Source: Nautilus pompilius
Lineage: Eukaryota > Mollusca > Cephalopoda > Nautilida > Nautilidae
DNA length: 64,000 nucleotides
Assembly: GCA_018389105.1 (NCBI GenBank)
Contig: JACATO010000980.1
Coordinates: 1,116,001 to 1,180,000 of the forward strand
Reading direction: 5' to 3'
Position 1 is the stretch's first letter, and the number at the start of each line of letters is the position of its first letter. Below, piece after piece: positions 1 to 11,350 of this stretch. The notes under the pieces are model-generated. The model did no database searches. It saw only the letters and a program-made list of their open reading frames with translations, and had not been told where the DNA came from. The translations under genes and the position numbers were made by a program.

Positions 1-234
1 CAGTAACTAAAAATATACACTAAGTTGTCAATACCAAAGCTGATGTTCTCATTGTTATGCATTCTTTCTTTACATTTAAGTTCACATTTCAACTTAAGCT
101 TCTAGAGGTAAGTATAATAAATATGATCTTATATCTTAATTTACATATGCTTTGTATTGTTATTTTGTTGCTTTATTCAAGATTTCTCACCCCACACTGA
201 CTCTGAATAATTGAGTTGACTAATGATTTCTCAC
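1..234. other. intron of TMEM43-like gene, continuing off the left edge
   Basis: This lies just downstream (minus strand) of the exon 2 donor GTGAGA. It is AT-rich and no exon or repeat was recognised in it. The next TMEM43 exon must lie outside the window. Confidence 0.6.
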
Positions 235-369
235 CTGGTCTGTTTTCAGTATTCCATTTAAATGTACTAGTCGACCATTGTTTTCCTTGAATGCCACTTC
301 AGTGGTTTCTAAATGGTACACCTTGGAAAGAACTTCTCTCAAATACACATCATTTGACACAGACTGACT
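235..369 (-). CDS. TMEM43: TMEM43-like exon 2
   Basis: Exon of 135 bp, phase 0 at both ends. It has an acceptor TTTTCTTATAG immediately upstream and a donor GTGAGA immediately downstream on the minus strand. It encodes 45 residues starting SQSVSNDVYLREVL and ending NGRLVHLNGILKTDQ. The GRLVH motif starts the conserved luminal domain of the TMEM43 family. The next exon is off the window. Confidence 0.8.
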
Positions 370-3300
370 CTATAAGAAAACAAAACAAGATAGGAAACAA
401 ACAGATTATCTATATTTCTGAAAAGTTAATCTTTTACTGTGAATACAATTCAAAGAGATTATGAGATTATATATTTATTAGAATAGTTTGTATATCATTT
501 GAGAATAGTAAAGTAAATCCATTGTTGTTAATTTTTTTTAAAATGCCTACAAAATCACACTCCATTGATTATAATGATAGTAGATAAGACCTTGGTAGCT
601 TCCAATCTATGCTGTATTGATTGATCACTCTCTGCTCAGCACCAGAGCAGCGATCCCTATGGTAACAACCTCCCTACACACATTAACTGACAGTAATTAA
701 CAATTTTGGTATTGTTCATAACTGATCACAGGTACAGAGTATAATCTTATACTAATTATGATATTGTACCATAGTTCTATTTTAAGCTCTGGTCTTCTTA
801 CTTTATATCTCATTTCTGGTGAAGCATTGTAAATATTATAGAAAAAAGTTACAGAATCTTTATAAAATCAAAAATAGTTCCAGTGACATTCAATGAAGTA
901 CTTTTATTGAACTGTTGGCTGATTGGTCTTTAAGGGCTTCAAATTTTCTAATTTTCTATCTTATAGTTTTTGTGCTCTTTTTAAATCTAGGCAAACATTT
1001 TAACTCTGTGCAAGTATATCACTGCAGAAATTAACAACAACTGCAAATAAAAACTAGATATTCTCTCTTCAACTACAACATAACAAGTAATTTTTAAGCC
1101 TTTACCTATATTTGCAAATTAAAACAGTATGCTGCAACAACTAAGTTGTCACATTTGCAGAAGCCCATGGAACCATAAAGAATACAACATTAGGGAAAAG
1201 TGAACTTAAATTTATTTTAAATTAAGTTATACAAAATATTTTTCTATTTTGTTTGAAAATCAAATGATATAGTTTCTTCAAGTTTATACTGGATGGACTG
1301 AGAAATGGATCATTGTTGACTGTTGCTGCATTGTTATCATGCCATAATCTGCCTACCTATCTATCTACACAGATGTGGTACTATACAGAATGACATTCTC
1401 AGGCTTTAAGTGTGTAGTCCCCATCTCCTAATAGAATTTTATACTATAGAGTTCACTGCTAAATGTCTTCTCAGCAGTGATGCAACAAACACCTTTATAA
1501 GAGAGATTCCAGCGTTGTTATCCACAGTGTCGAAGAGATCTGATATGATTAAGCATGATAATTTATTAAATTAGGTAATTATCATTACCACAAGTTCCTG
1601 CCAGTCATATGTTTCTAAGTTTGCATGTACAGTGGTTTCCAAAAGTTATGCAGCAAACAAAGAAAAACAAAAATATTTCCAAAATAGTTTTATTCACTAA
1701 ATGTTCAACACAAACTCCTCTTAATGTAACTAATCTTTTATCAAACAAATATGTAAATGAGACATGTTGTGTTGTTTGGTGATTAAGGAAAGACCATCAT
1801 AGCTTTTAAATATGACAAGCTACCCAGCCTTCCTTTTCTTTCTAACGAGCACAGGGGAAATGCCAATAATCAACCCTATCCCAAAACATCTTAAGGGAAC
1901 AATGCACAGCGTGTACTACAGGGTACAGGTCATGTACCATGATGAATCTAGTCTAATCCATTTCTGCAAGGTATGCCAGCAAACATTTGGCTCATCCAGT
2001 GGTAGAAAGCAGAAAGGAATAACCCAAGAGTACTGTAAGTTATTTTAAATCAAGATTCTGACTCCACCAACTGTACCTGGAAATTTGTTGGTCCAAAGCG
2101 GCAAAGATGTGAAAAAGGCGGAAAATGGTGACAGAAGTATCATCATCTGATTCTACAACCTTGAAAAAATCCAAGCTACCGAGATAAAGGCAGATGTTGG
2201 ACCTAAACCAAATGTAGCAAGAAAAAATGGGGATAAAAGTACTTTGGGTAAAGAACCATCAGAGGAAAGGGACACTCCAGTGGCTAAAGTCCCAACAACT
2301 TCTGAGACAGAGTCCATCAAAGATGATGAAATCTCAGACTTAACAGGTGTGTGCGAGATGGAGATAAATACTTGGGTTAGTTATCTTCCCCCTCTCGCCT
2401 CTAATTTTGACCACAAATAATGTCCATGGACTTAAGATTTCCTTACTGGAAATGCCCAATGGATAGGATGAATTTAATCATATCTCTAGATGTCCTGGGA
2501 ACCCTTTGTAGATCCAGCTTTTATTTCTTTTTAAGAGATTTGAACAGACAAAATACAGACATCTTCTGCTTCATGAGTTTCATCTCCAAAAATCATAAAT
2601 AAATAACTACTAAATTAAGCTGGTGGAAAGGTCTATAATTTAGATACCGCAAGTCACAAACTCAATAGTAGTTCGTTCTAAATGTCTAACCCAAACAACA
2701 TGCTTCCATAGTGATAACAACAGACAAATAATCTTAGTTAATCTAAAGTTAGAGGGTAAAACTTGAGTACTTGTAGGCTCTATTCATGCCTCCAATATTC
2801 AGAGGGGATGTAGAGTTCTTTAATAAGCTCAAAACTAGAATCGTACCCTGCATATAGTGTCACAATTGCAGGAGACTTTAAGAAAGTCCCCAGTCATAAG
2901 CTCAATAGGCAGAGCTTGGTTGCTTGGTTGCTAATCACAGGGGACATTTGTGTGGACAGGTAAAGCTCGAAAATATGTACACAATACTTTCCCTCACAGA
3001 TGCCTTTAGAACAGGGGTTCCAAACTTTTTTATTTTTGTATCACCAAATCAGAAAAGCTAAAGTCAGCATATGCCATGGTGGACAATCTAGGTCACCTGA
3101 GAAAAACTGGGGACAGGAAATTAAGTTGGAGGCTCAGTGAGTTCACTTGAGAACAATTTTAAACTTTGCATTTAAAATGGTGCATAAAATAGGCAAATGT
3201 GAAACAATGTTACTGAATTCTAACTTAATTAAAATTCTAATTTTAAATAATATGATTAATTTTATTAGCATTAGCAATGGAAAGAAAATAGTTTTTATGT

Positions 3301-6300
3301 TTTTGGTACATTTGTGTTTGCATACCACAGGTTGAGAACCCCTGTTTTAGGACTAGATACTCTGAGATTTAATCATATGCCCATCATTAAAATAGGTACA
3401 GTGTAGATACTAGGATAGATGAGTGTACCCTAACAATAAACTTACCCCATCCTTCATGATACATCCCATCAAGTTAATCCCTGGAGTGATCAATGCCTAG
3501 GTTAGGGAAAGTATCAAAAGACCCAGGACTTGGAAATTGAATAACAATGTTCTAATAGGAGCAGAATATGTTAAAACTACTAAAACTTCTAGAAGTATTG
3601 GAAAATGCAATCAACTAGATTTACAGTGGAATATACTACCTAATCTCAGACTTAAAAGCAGAAATCCATAATATATAATTAGGCATCTGCAAAGTAGAGA
3701 GGATCAATACCATTAAAACTGCACTAGAAGAGACAAACAATAGAAAAGCAAGAGATAAATAGATTTATGGCTAGGGCACAGACCATTGTAAATGAGTGCT
3801 GTTTCATAGCCTTCTATAGACCAGAGAAAAGTAGGGCTAGCTCAAAAACTAAAGACACTGACATAGACACAAATAAAAGACACATCCAATCACTCAGTAG
3901 AAAGTAAAATAATTAGCTTAGAAGCCGAGTTATGTGAAAGGCATTAAAATATAAAAAGTTCCATCATAATGATAAAACCAAGAAAGTGATGACCAAAGAC
4001 TAAAATTTTATAGATAATTAGCTTGTTAACCTATAGAAATAACTACCAAGATTATTGGATAGGATAATAAATTAGGACCAGAACTGTTCAATTTAAGGAT
4101 GGTCCATATAGGAACCGCACCAACTGATTTGCACAAATTAGACATGGATAACTCCTCCATCGCCTTTCTGGTGCTAAACCAAAGACATTCAATAGGGTAG
4201 ATTTAAACCCTCTTGAAGGGATACAATGCCCACAAAACAACATACTTTACATATTATTAGCAGAGACATTGTCACGTACAATTTGAAAAGAAGAGAAAAT
4301 GGCAGAAATTAGAATAAATGATAAAATAGAAAATACAATTCAGTACACCAACAACACCATAATAACAGTACGTGACTCTGGCAGCACTGATATAGTTTTT
4401 TTCCTGAGCTCATAGTTTAGGACACTGCATCTGGTACCTGCATTAACACTCCCAGGACCAAAGAAGCAAGGTTGGGTCCTTTAGGGGACACCAACACAAC
4501 CCCTAATAGTCACAAAATTAGGTGAAATACAGAAAAACTACAAATTCTGGATATTTATTTTCCCTTAGCTAAGAAAAAAAAGGTAACACAGGCAACTGGA
4601 AAAAAAGTTAAGGATTTAGAGCTGGAAAACCCATAGTTTAGTAGGTACGGAAACAGTAATATTCAAACCCAATTACCCCAACTGTGATATAAGGGTGAAA
4701 TACTAGAAATGCCAGAATTTTGTTGAAACCAAATTGATCAACCTTTGTATAGCAGAGATGAAAACACTTGATGAATAAAATATGGTCTATCTTCCCCAGC
4801 AAAACATGTACTCAACTAATCCAAATAGTAATATTTGCCATAAAAAAGTGTAGATATGGGAAAATACCCAAAATAACTCTATCCCAGATATACACTGCAA
4901 AGTAATGCATGAGGTCCTCCAGACTAGATAAAAATAAGTTTAACTGGACACCTGCATTTTGGGAATCTGCATGATATAGTCACCCATTGCCATCTTTCCC
5001 CCCCACAGAGAAAAGTTGCCTGGAACCTAGTCCAATGCTTGATACAATACGTTAAAAGTTGTCTGTCCAGACTTAGTCTGTTCTGGCACATCTTCGGCTT
5101 CTCAGTGCAAAATAATTGGAATTGCCTCCAAAACTTAATCTTTTCAACCCAAATCCATTCCAATCAAATTGGTTTTATAGTAGTATTTGTGAAAGTATGT
5201 GTAACAAAATTAAGCTTTTCAAAGCTCCAGTATCATAAAATAAAACAATTTTTCAGATTGCTGGCTGTTCAGCAATGTATCAGACCACATTGATGCTCCC
5301 AATAGATTAGTTCAACACGTTTAGGTAGACCTACATATGTCCCATCAAGCTAAATGCCTGAGAAAGTCCAGGTAGACAATGATGTTTTTACTCTCTTTTT
5401 AAAACAGGACACACAAAACATCAGAAACTATTATACAAAAAGTATTAAAGATTCTCCAATGCCTGAAAAGTTCAAAGCTCACTGGGAAGGCCCAAGAGTC
5501 AAGCCTCAAGTGCTGGAACAGCTAAATGTGAACGGATGTGTAGTTTCTTGGCTATATAGACAATTTCAAGTGCATAGAGATATTTTCCAAAGACCAGTTC
5601 AAAGCTGACCACAGCAGATGATTTCTGTATCATTTTAGGCATAACAAAGCAGAGCTTCAACACCAATCCAACTTCCCTCTAATCTCTGAGCAGCCACAGG
5701 GAGTTTGTCGTCAGCCTCAACCCCACAGGGGAGACAGCATGAGAAGAGCTCTTGACGAGATAACCCGTAGAGCCTATCACCATAAACAGCAGCAGATTGA
5801 CTGGTGCTGTAGACCTTTCTGCCTGGACATCACACTACTAAAGCCACGGTTTTCTTTACTGTGTGACTCCTGACATACTTGTCTAGGAAGAACGGGAAAC
5901 AGCCCACAAACAGCATTAAAAGGAATCACTACAGCGGCGGCCATGGTTTAGGCAAGAATTTCGTTGGGTGGGCATACAGATCTGCAGGTGCGCCCTGATT
6001 GCAATAAGGTAAAGGAATGAGATTCCAGATCTTGTCAGACCATACACAGATGCAAATGGGATTTCTAGGGGCGTATTGTGTGTAATCGATGGATATTTCC
6101 AAGTTCAAACTATTACCCATATGATATGGTACGTGGGGAATGTTTGGGGGGGGACGGCCCTGGGACGGCACCAATCCAAGAACTGCAAACTTCTTTGATC
6201 AGACAATGGATGTTATTGCCCACTGCTGTGACCCCACCCCACCCCACCCCCGTACTGCGACTGCACCCGCGAGACTGAAGCCACTCCTGTTGGGGGCTCT

Positions 6301-7117
6301 TCCTTGTTTTGTTGGTCTGTTGCTCGACTCTTGGGAACCAGTGTAACACTAGCAGCAGCAGAGAGATAGAGAGGGAGAGAGAGGAGGAGGAGGAGATAGA
6401 TAGATAGATAGATAGATAGAGAGAGGGAGATAGATAGATAGATAGAGAGGGAGATAGATATAGATAGAGAGGGAGATAGATAGATAGAGAGGGAGATAGA
6501 TAGATAGATAGATAGGAGAGGGAGATAGATAGATAGATAGAGAGGGAGATAGATAGATAGAGAGGGAGATAGATAGATAGATAGAGAGGGAGATAGATAG
6601 ATAGAGAGGGAGATAGATAGATAGATAGATAGATAGAGAGAGGAGGAGATAGAGAGAGGGGGGGAGAGAGAGGAGATAGATAGATAGATAGATAGAGAGA
6701 GAGAGGGGGGAGAGAGAGAGGAGGAGATAGATAGATAGAGAGAGAGAGAGGAGAGAGAGAGGCGATAGATAGATAGATAGAGAGAGAGTAGATAGATAGA
6801 TAGATAGATAGATAGAGAGAGAGGAGATAGATAGATAGAGAGAGAGGAGATAGATAGATAGAGAGAGAGAGAGGAGAGAGAGAGGGGGAGATAGATAGAT
6901 AGATAGATAGATAGATAGGGGGGAGGGGACTACAGCTTATAACCAGACGAGATAAGGCAAACACCGAGGTACTCACCTCGCTGTAGTAGACGAGATAGAG
7001 GCTCGAGGGGATGAACAGGAAGCCGATGAGGAGCCCACAGCAGGGCGATACAAGTCTCTCAAAAACATCGGCTTCCCGCCTGTTGTAGACCACCGTCAGC
7101 CCGTTCTGCTGATGCAT
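235..7117 (-). CDS. TMEM43: TMEM43/LUMA-like membrane protein gene, 5' part (exons 1 and 2 only)
   Basis: TMEM43 (LUMA) is a multi-pass protein of the inner nuclear membrane and ER that associates with emerin and lamins. Two exons were joined here: 6977-7117 (47 codons) and 235-369 (45 codons), both phase 0. The first 92 residues show a short N-terminal tail, VFERL, a hydrophobic segment at about residues 26-46 (CCGLLIGFLFIPSSLYLVYY), then a luminal stretch ending NGRLVHLNGILKTD. This corresponds to FLERL..FYLIFTNE and EGRLVHIIGALRTS in the vertebrate protein. The distance from the first membrane segment to GRLVH (about 31 residues) is close to the vertebrate spacing, so no exon seems missing. 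An in-frame TGA two codons before the ATG at 7117 fixes the start. The remaining three quarters of the protein lie beyond position 1. Confidence 0.8.
1812..2390 (+). pseudogene. unassigned coding-like remnant
   Basis: An open frame of 78 codons (1812-2048) contains a Cys pair (FCKVCQQTF) that looks like half of a zinc finger. After a stop and a frame change, coding-like text rich in Lys, Glu, Ser and Thr continues to about 2390 with one further stop. It has no introns and is broken, so it is probably a retrotransposon ORF1/gag remnant or a processed pseudogene. I do not recognise the parent family. Confidence 0.3.
2640..3000 (+). mobile_element. possible LINE endonuclease remnant
   Basis: Around 2870-2900 the plus strand reads GDFKKVPSH in a hydrophobic context, resembling the GDFN.PH motif of the APE-type endonuclease of non-LTR retrotransposons. 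Frames are heavily broken and no RT domain follows before the hAT-like insertion at 3012. The identification rests on this short motif only. Confidence 0.3.
3012..3344. mobile_element. nonautonomous hAT-like element (MITE), 333 bp
   Basis: The ends are inverted repeats: CAGGGGTTCCAAACTTTTTT on the left, and the reverse complement of the right end starts CAGGGGTTCTCAACCTGTGG. The flanks are ctttagaa and ttttagga, an 8-bp target duplication with 6 of 8 bases still matching, as expected for hAT. The inside is AT-rich with no transposase. It sits in TMEM43 intron 1. Confidence 0.75.
3353..5289. other. AT-rich intronic sequence without a recognised element
   Basis: No convincing coding, RNA or repeat structure was seen. 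Part of it may belong to the gypsy element whose integrase end lies at 5290-5610, but no protease, RT or RNase H motif could be read. Confidence 0.4.
5290..5610 (+). pseudogene. Ty3/gypsy integrase C-terminal remnant
   Basis: The open frame 5354-5608 reads FLKQDTQNIRNYYTK followed by PEKFKAHWEGP and then QLNV. This is the order seen at the end of Ty3/gypsy Pol: a helical stretch with an ..YYDKK.. core, then ..KF..HWEGPY.V.E.L. A frame change near 5550 lets RQFQVHRD follow, like ..KFKVVHRDRLK... The GDLVWLY stretch between these parts is missing. It is a dead fragment separate from the element at 8.9-11.3 kb. Confidence 0.45.
5611..6355. other. intronic sequence, nothing recognised
   Basis: GC rises toward 6200 with short C-rich runs (accccaccccaccccc at 6233-6250). 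No exon, RNA gene or element could be supported. Confidence 0.4.
6356..6925. repeat. GATA/GAGA compound microsatellite, about 570 bp
   Basis: Runs of GATA (2 to 7 copies) alternate with GAGA and GGGAGA blocks. The block ATAGAGAGGGAGATAGATAG recurs at a near-regular interval of 20 to 30 bp between 6420 and 6630. The plus strand is almost free of C. It lies in TMEM43 intron 1, only about 50 bp from the exon 1 donor. Its translation gives a spurious Ser/Leu/Tyr/Ile-rich 334-codon minus frame that runs on from exon 1. Confidence 0.95.
6977..7117 (-). CDS. TMEM43: TMEM43-like exon 1 (start exon)
   Basis: There are 47 codons from ATG at 7117-7115 to donor GAG|GTGAGTACC at 6977/6976. The start is fixed because the same frame has TGA two codons upstream. 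The exon encodes MHQQNGLTVVYNRREADVFE, RLVSP and the first transmembrane helix. GC content and CpG density are clearly higher than in the intron. Confidence 0.8.
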
Positions 7118-7412
7118 TTCTCATAGTAAACAAGTTCGAGCGGCAGTTTACAACATCTACTTGTTGCTTCCGGTCATGGGGGGCACCTAGTTCCTCTTCT
7201 AGAATGATCCGGCCTTCACCGCCCCCATTCCGCCCGAGCGTCGCCGAGACCAATCAAGGTAGAGGAGGACTATCGATTCCCCCCCCCCCCCTGCGTATAT
7301 ATTCACGCGCGGGCGGGGTAAGGAAAGGTAAGGTAAGGAAAAGTTCAAAGGCAAAGGAGATACGCGTGACTGGTCCTCTCTCAAGCCAGGATACTTCAAC
7401 TGTTTCGTTACC
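7118..7412. promoter_or_regulatory. CpG-rich, possibly bidirectional promoter of TMEM43-like gene
   Basis: The region is richer in C, G and CpG than its surroundings. It has a run of 12 C at about 7279-7290 and a TATATATT core near 7296-7303 that could serve either strand (about 180 bp above the TMEM43 ATG). On the plus side repeated GGTAAGG words lead to ccATGG at 7413 with a splice donor 8 bases on, which would be a divergent start exon. No experimental start site can be inferred. Confidence 0.35.
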
Positions 7413-7423
7413 ATGGTATCGAG
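7413..7423 (+). other. candidate start exon of a divergent gene (ATG plus donor)
   Basis: ttaccATGG is a strong start context. ATG GTA TCG AG is followed directly by gtgagt, a consensus donor, giving a phase 2 mini-exon. No second exon was found before the GTF3C6 gene, so this may be chance. Confidence 0.2.
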
Positions 7424-8590
7424 GTGAGTCACTGTGTTTGAAATAGAGAGAGATGGATATCAGCGGGAAAATCACCTGCGCCTACTGCAGAACAAAGGTG
7501 CTCGCTTACCTGAGGGTCTGTTGCTGTATTCCCTGGCATCATCATCGATATCGGTGGTACAACCAATGAATAGGGTTTTGCGTGTAAAGCCTCCAAGAGT
7601 CGACAGAGACTGGTGAACCCCTAGAAAGGTACTTCGTATAACCCGCACGTGACAACAACAACTCCTCTTCAAGGGTCTTCCCGAGCCTGGGGTCAGTTAA
7701 GGTGTACATATCGTTCGCCGCCTCTCGGTTCAGGGCTTCACTGTACATCCCTAACCCTGAGCAGAGGGGCGAGGTGTCAGGTTTAGGTTCTTGAAGAATG
7801 ACTACTATTATTGTTGTTTGAAGGTTATCTCCCTTGATAAATTCCACCATAAGTTCATCCCCTACACATCTGCTGAAGAACACCTTCACTTCTGCATTCA
7901 TCAGGTAAATAGTGTTAATGCAAAGTCAATGCAATAAATATGCTTGAACAAAAACTTATTAACTAAGATTTACTGCCATTTGAAAGATGGATCAACATGA
8001 AACCAAAGATAGGGATAACTTGTTGCTGTTTTCTTTCTTTCCTTGGACTAGTTCTGACTTGAAAGTTCACAAATGAATCTGTAACATCTTTTGACTTTCA
8101 AAAGTGGAGATATCAAAATCAAAATTAAAAGAAAATCTTTCACACATCTCTGTGTTTGTCAGGACCCAAAGATGTAGTTACTCTTCAGGTACTGGAAGCA
8201 CTTTTTTAATACGTGGTAACACTTGTCATATTGGAGTTGGATGATGACTGTTTCAGAAAAGCAGATATCTAAAATATGTTTACTTAATGTCTTACCCTGG
8301 AATTACAGCCAGCACTTCTTACAAGTTCCACAATTTGATTTTTTGGCTACTATTTTTTTTCATTTTGTTGCTGTGTTTTGCTTGATTGCAAGCTTCCAAC
8401 ACCTGGGGACATTCTCATGCCATTCAGCACCTAGAATGGTTTTTAAACAACATATGCAAAATTTGTTTATTACTTTTACCTGCTACTGCACACGTGTATT
8501 TTTCTAGGTAGCACCTTTAACAAACATTACCTAACAATCATCAAGGACATCTGATGTGAACCATTGATGCCACCTTCACAACTAAGTCAT
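7424..8590. other. intergenic, nothing firmly recognised
   Basis: A 119-codon minus frame (7542-7901) and short plus frames occur in moderately GC-rich sequence. They lack recognisable domains and convincing splice sites. From 7950 on the sequence becomes AT-rich. Confidence 0.4.
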
Positions 8591-8599
8591 GAAACATGG

Positions 8600-8846
8600 G
8601 CAGTGAGAGAATCTACACATGCTGAGTATCCCTCTCCAATATGGATAGTGGTAGAAACCACCATAACAGAAGGCTCACACTGACATCCTTCATTTTTATA
8701 TGTGGGATGAAACCCACGTTTCTGGCTGGAAAAGAAACAATTATGATGGAGAGGTATGCCAAACCAAGTCAATCTTGACCAGGATCTGAACTTCAGCCCT
8801 TAGCAGTCCAGTAGTCTAATCAACAGACTACTGCAATGCCTTCTTA
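8600..8846 (-). mobile_element. probable tRNA-derived SINE
   Basis: Read on the minus strand from 8846, a tRNA-like head has an A-box-like stretch (TAGTCTGTTGAT), GGACTGCTAA as in tRNA-type SINE anticodon arms, then GAAGTTCAGATCC matching the B box GGTTCGANTCC. About 170 bp of unrelated body follows. The limits of the 3' end and any target duplication were not found. It could also be a tRNA pseudogene. Confidence 0.35.
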
Positions 8847-8959
8847 GCATGATACTGAAATGATATAATATATTTCTCCTCAAGACCCAGATGAAGGTAT
8901 ACTCATTTTCCATGTGGATCACCTTGGGAAAGATTTCTGAAAATGGCAAATTTTGCAAA

Positions 8960-9550
8960 GTTGGAAGTTTAATGAACACTGGAAAGTGTACAAAATATAC
9001 CGAATGCTTAGAATTCTACTTTAAGGAGGACATTACAGTGAGAACAAAGAGATCAGAGCTACTTAGTAACTGTTGGGTATATACATATTGATTCAATGTC
9101 CGATGACTTTTGACAAGCCTGCAGATAAATTGTTTGGTGGTTCTTTTGCTATCTCCATCCTAAAGTGTCAGAGATTGTACAATATTACAAATTTAATTTG
9201 TGCTCCAGAAGTGACACATATGTAGCAAAATATGTCAGAGAGTTACAACACTTGTCAGAATGTCAGAATCACATAGGAAGATATGATAAAGGACAGGGTA
9301 GTTTTTGGAACAATGAACAAAGAAGCAAGACTTGAAAATCTGTAACAAACATTTAAATGGGTATTAGAGATTTCTCAAGTGAAGGAAACTGTCACCAAAT
9401 TTGGTGAATGAAAACTCAAGTGTTCATAGAATTAAAACTTCATTAAAATAAAGGAAACCTGTCAATTGTTATTGCTATGTTGGTAAACATACAGTAGGTG
9501 TGTGTAAATATTAGGATGCTACATGCTATTTCTGTAAAAAAGATAACAAA
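8960..9550 (+). pseudogene. Ty3/gypsy gag and zinc-knuckle remnant
   Basis: The segment CLEFYFKEDITVRTKRSELL (about 9008-9067) matches the gag start common in invertebrate gypsy elements, where ..R.E.YF.AN.I....KR..LL is typical. Later parts read through several frames. At 9458-9547 the frame gives NCYCYVGKHTVGVC and, after a stop, DATCYFCKK. This is the paired Cys-rich knuckle (C..C.G.H....C....A.C..C) with one Arg-to-Cys and one Cys-to-Val change. Confidence 0.6.
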
Positions 9551-10369
9551 CTGATGCAAAGTAACCTAATAAAAAATACTTCCTCTGACTGATGGTTTTT
9601 GACTTTGTTGGATTGTAATATAGGCTTCCCAGCTAGGGGAGCAATCACCAGCATGGTACTAGGCCTTTAAGATCTCCTTGGGGCTTATACCCCACCCTAA
9701 AATCATGTGCAAATTTGGCAGCACACTCCCCTCCAAGAGTCACACATACACACCCAAAAACGCACTTACACACACACTACAAAGAAAGAAAGAATGAAAA
9801 CAAAATAAAAAGAAGAAACAAATAGCAAACATGCTAAATCTTTTACCTCATGTTCTACTAGTTTGTCTGTGCTGATCCACTTGATGAATATGAACTGTAC
9901 ATTATAGCAGAGTATTTAGTGAAACTTCATCTGTTATAGCAGAAAATAAATAAGTAGAAACTTTTTAATGGAAGTTGGTAGAGAGGCTGCAGGGACGATC
10001 ATAAATAGACATGGACACCTGCCATAAATTATCAATTCAAAGGTTGTCCTTCAAATATCATTTACCTTACATTCAAGAAAAGATACCCTTGTTCGATGAA
10101 AGATAATTAATGATAAAATTTCACTGTGAAATATTTGTCTGTTTTAGATGGAGATGTGTGTACTTGAGGTAGGGGAACAAGATCATGATTCATAACTATG
10201 AGATCTTAAAGTTGCAGCATCAACCTCAGTAAAGAAATTCAGTTAGAACTGCAGTACCAAAATATTCAAGTCACACCTAGTAGCATATAATACTTTTACA
10301 GAAGTATGGTACATGTCTTGTTTAATTTTCTGAATGGGCCACCTACAAAGTTTGTATTAAAGGATAATT

Positions 10370-11345
10370 ACTCACCCAGGAGAACGTGGTGATTATATGG
10401 TCACTCTCAACTATGTAGAGGTTTTTTGCTTCCCTGGCTGGGGAAAGTTTTTCACTAAGTTGGACTTAACCCATGCAAAATCAACAGCTTTCACTTGGGC
10501 TTCCTCTTGGAATATTGTTGGCACCATCCATTTTTCAACATGCTATTGAGACCTATTGGTGAGATGAAAATGTTTTGCATGCATGGAGCTCCTCACTCCA
10601 AACATTTACAAAGATTTCATAATATACTTAAAAAGTTATCAAAGACAGGCCTTAGACATTGAAAGAACAAATGAATGTTGATGACCAGTCACATTTTTAG
10701 GCCACATACTTGATGTTCAAGGTTTTAATCCTCTCTTGAACAAAATTAAAACTATCACAGAAATGTGTGCTTACAGATGTAACAACTCAGAGACTTTCTT
10801 GGAATTAATGGATTACTCAGATTATTTCCAAATCTTTCAAGAAAATTAAAGCCTTTACATAAATTACTCACTCGGAAAGGAAGGTGAACTCTGGAAATGG
10901 AGCTCAGAGCAAAACCAAGTCTTCAACTACTGTTAAGAATTGCTTTACCCTGGATATGTTTTAGCGAACTTTAATTTAATGTTAACATAGTTACGAGGCT
11001 GCACCATATGGCAGTGGAGCATCAGCTTAAGAACAATACTGAAAAACTGATTTTATTTTCTTCAAGGACATTGTTCATAGCTGACAAAAATTATTCTCAA
11101 GTTGATAAAGGAGGGTTTGCTGTATTTCTTATTGTGAAAAGATCTAATCATTTTTTCATGGAAAACAATTTACAATGATCATAAACCACTACTTGGCTCA
11201 TTCAGTGAAACTTAAACTGTACCACACAATGGCATCTGCAGAGATGGGTACTTAACCAACCATCTTATAAATTTGTTACAAATAATGTCCTTAGCAGATT
11301 ACCTCTTGATAAGGATTCAGTCTCAGTGATGAAAATTAAACAGTA
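10370..11345 (+). pseudogene. Ty3/gypsy reverse transcriptase and RNase H remnant
   Basis: Recognisable blocks are FTKLDLTHA (RT domain A), then YW*DENVLCMHG where the YxDD box should be (a stop replaces one residue), HILDVQGFNPLLNKIKTI (the FLGH..D..G..P...K motif), LKPLHKLLTRKG, and SYEAAPYGSGA for YDASPYGVGA of RNase H (catalytic Asp replaced by Glu). The block near 11170-11260 reads FTMIINHYLAHSVKLK and MASAEMGT, matching F.I.TDHKPL and MASARIQRW. Active-site losses and stops show that it cannot work. Confidence 0.75.
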
Positions 11346-11350
11346 GGCAA

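Larger units (their letters stand above)
370..6976 (-). other. TMEM43-like intron 1 (6.6 kb)
   Basis: It runs from donor GTGAGTACC at 6976 to acceptor TTATAG at 370. It holds a coding-like remnant near 1.8-2.4 kb, a LINE remnant, a hAT-like short element (3012-3344), a Ty3/gypsy integrase remnant (5290-5610) and the GATA/GAGA tract (6356-6925). From 370 to 1811 I see only AT-rich sequence with no recognisable element. Confidence 0.7.
8890..11350 (+). mobile_element. decayed Ty3/gypsy retrotransposon (gag to RNase H)
   Basis: In order on the plus strand I can read a gag region (8960-9420), a CCHC zinc-knuckle region (9458-9550), an RT core (10370-10960) and an RNase H domain (10985-11345). 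A CA-rich stretch (9720-9790) interrupts the protease part. Stops and frame changes occur every few tens of codons, so it is long dead. LTRs were not identified. The fragment lies between the TMEM43-like start and the GTF3C6 3' end. Confidence 0.75.

Noticed and set aside
6113..6976. C-terminal part of a 334-codon minus frame rich in Ser, Leu, Tyr, Ile
   Set aside because: It is the translation of the GATA/GAGA microsatellite after the exon 1 donor; only 6977-7117 is supported as coding.
7542..7901. 119-codon minus frame upstream of TMEM43 as an extra first exon
   Set aside because: It is closed from exon 1 by an in-frame stop before the ATG at 7117, with no convincing donor or acceptor and no domain.
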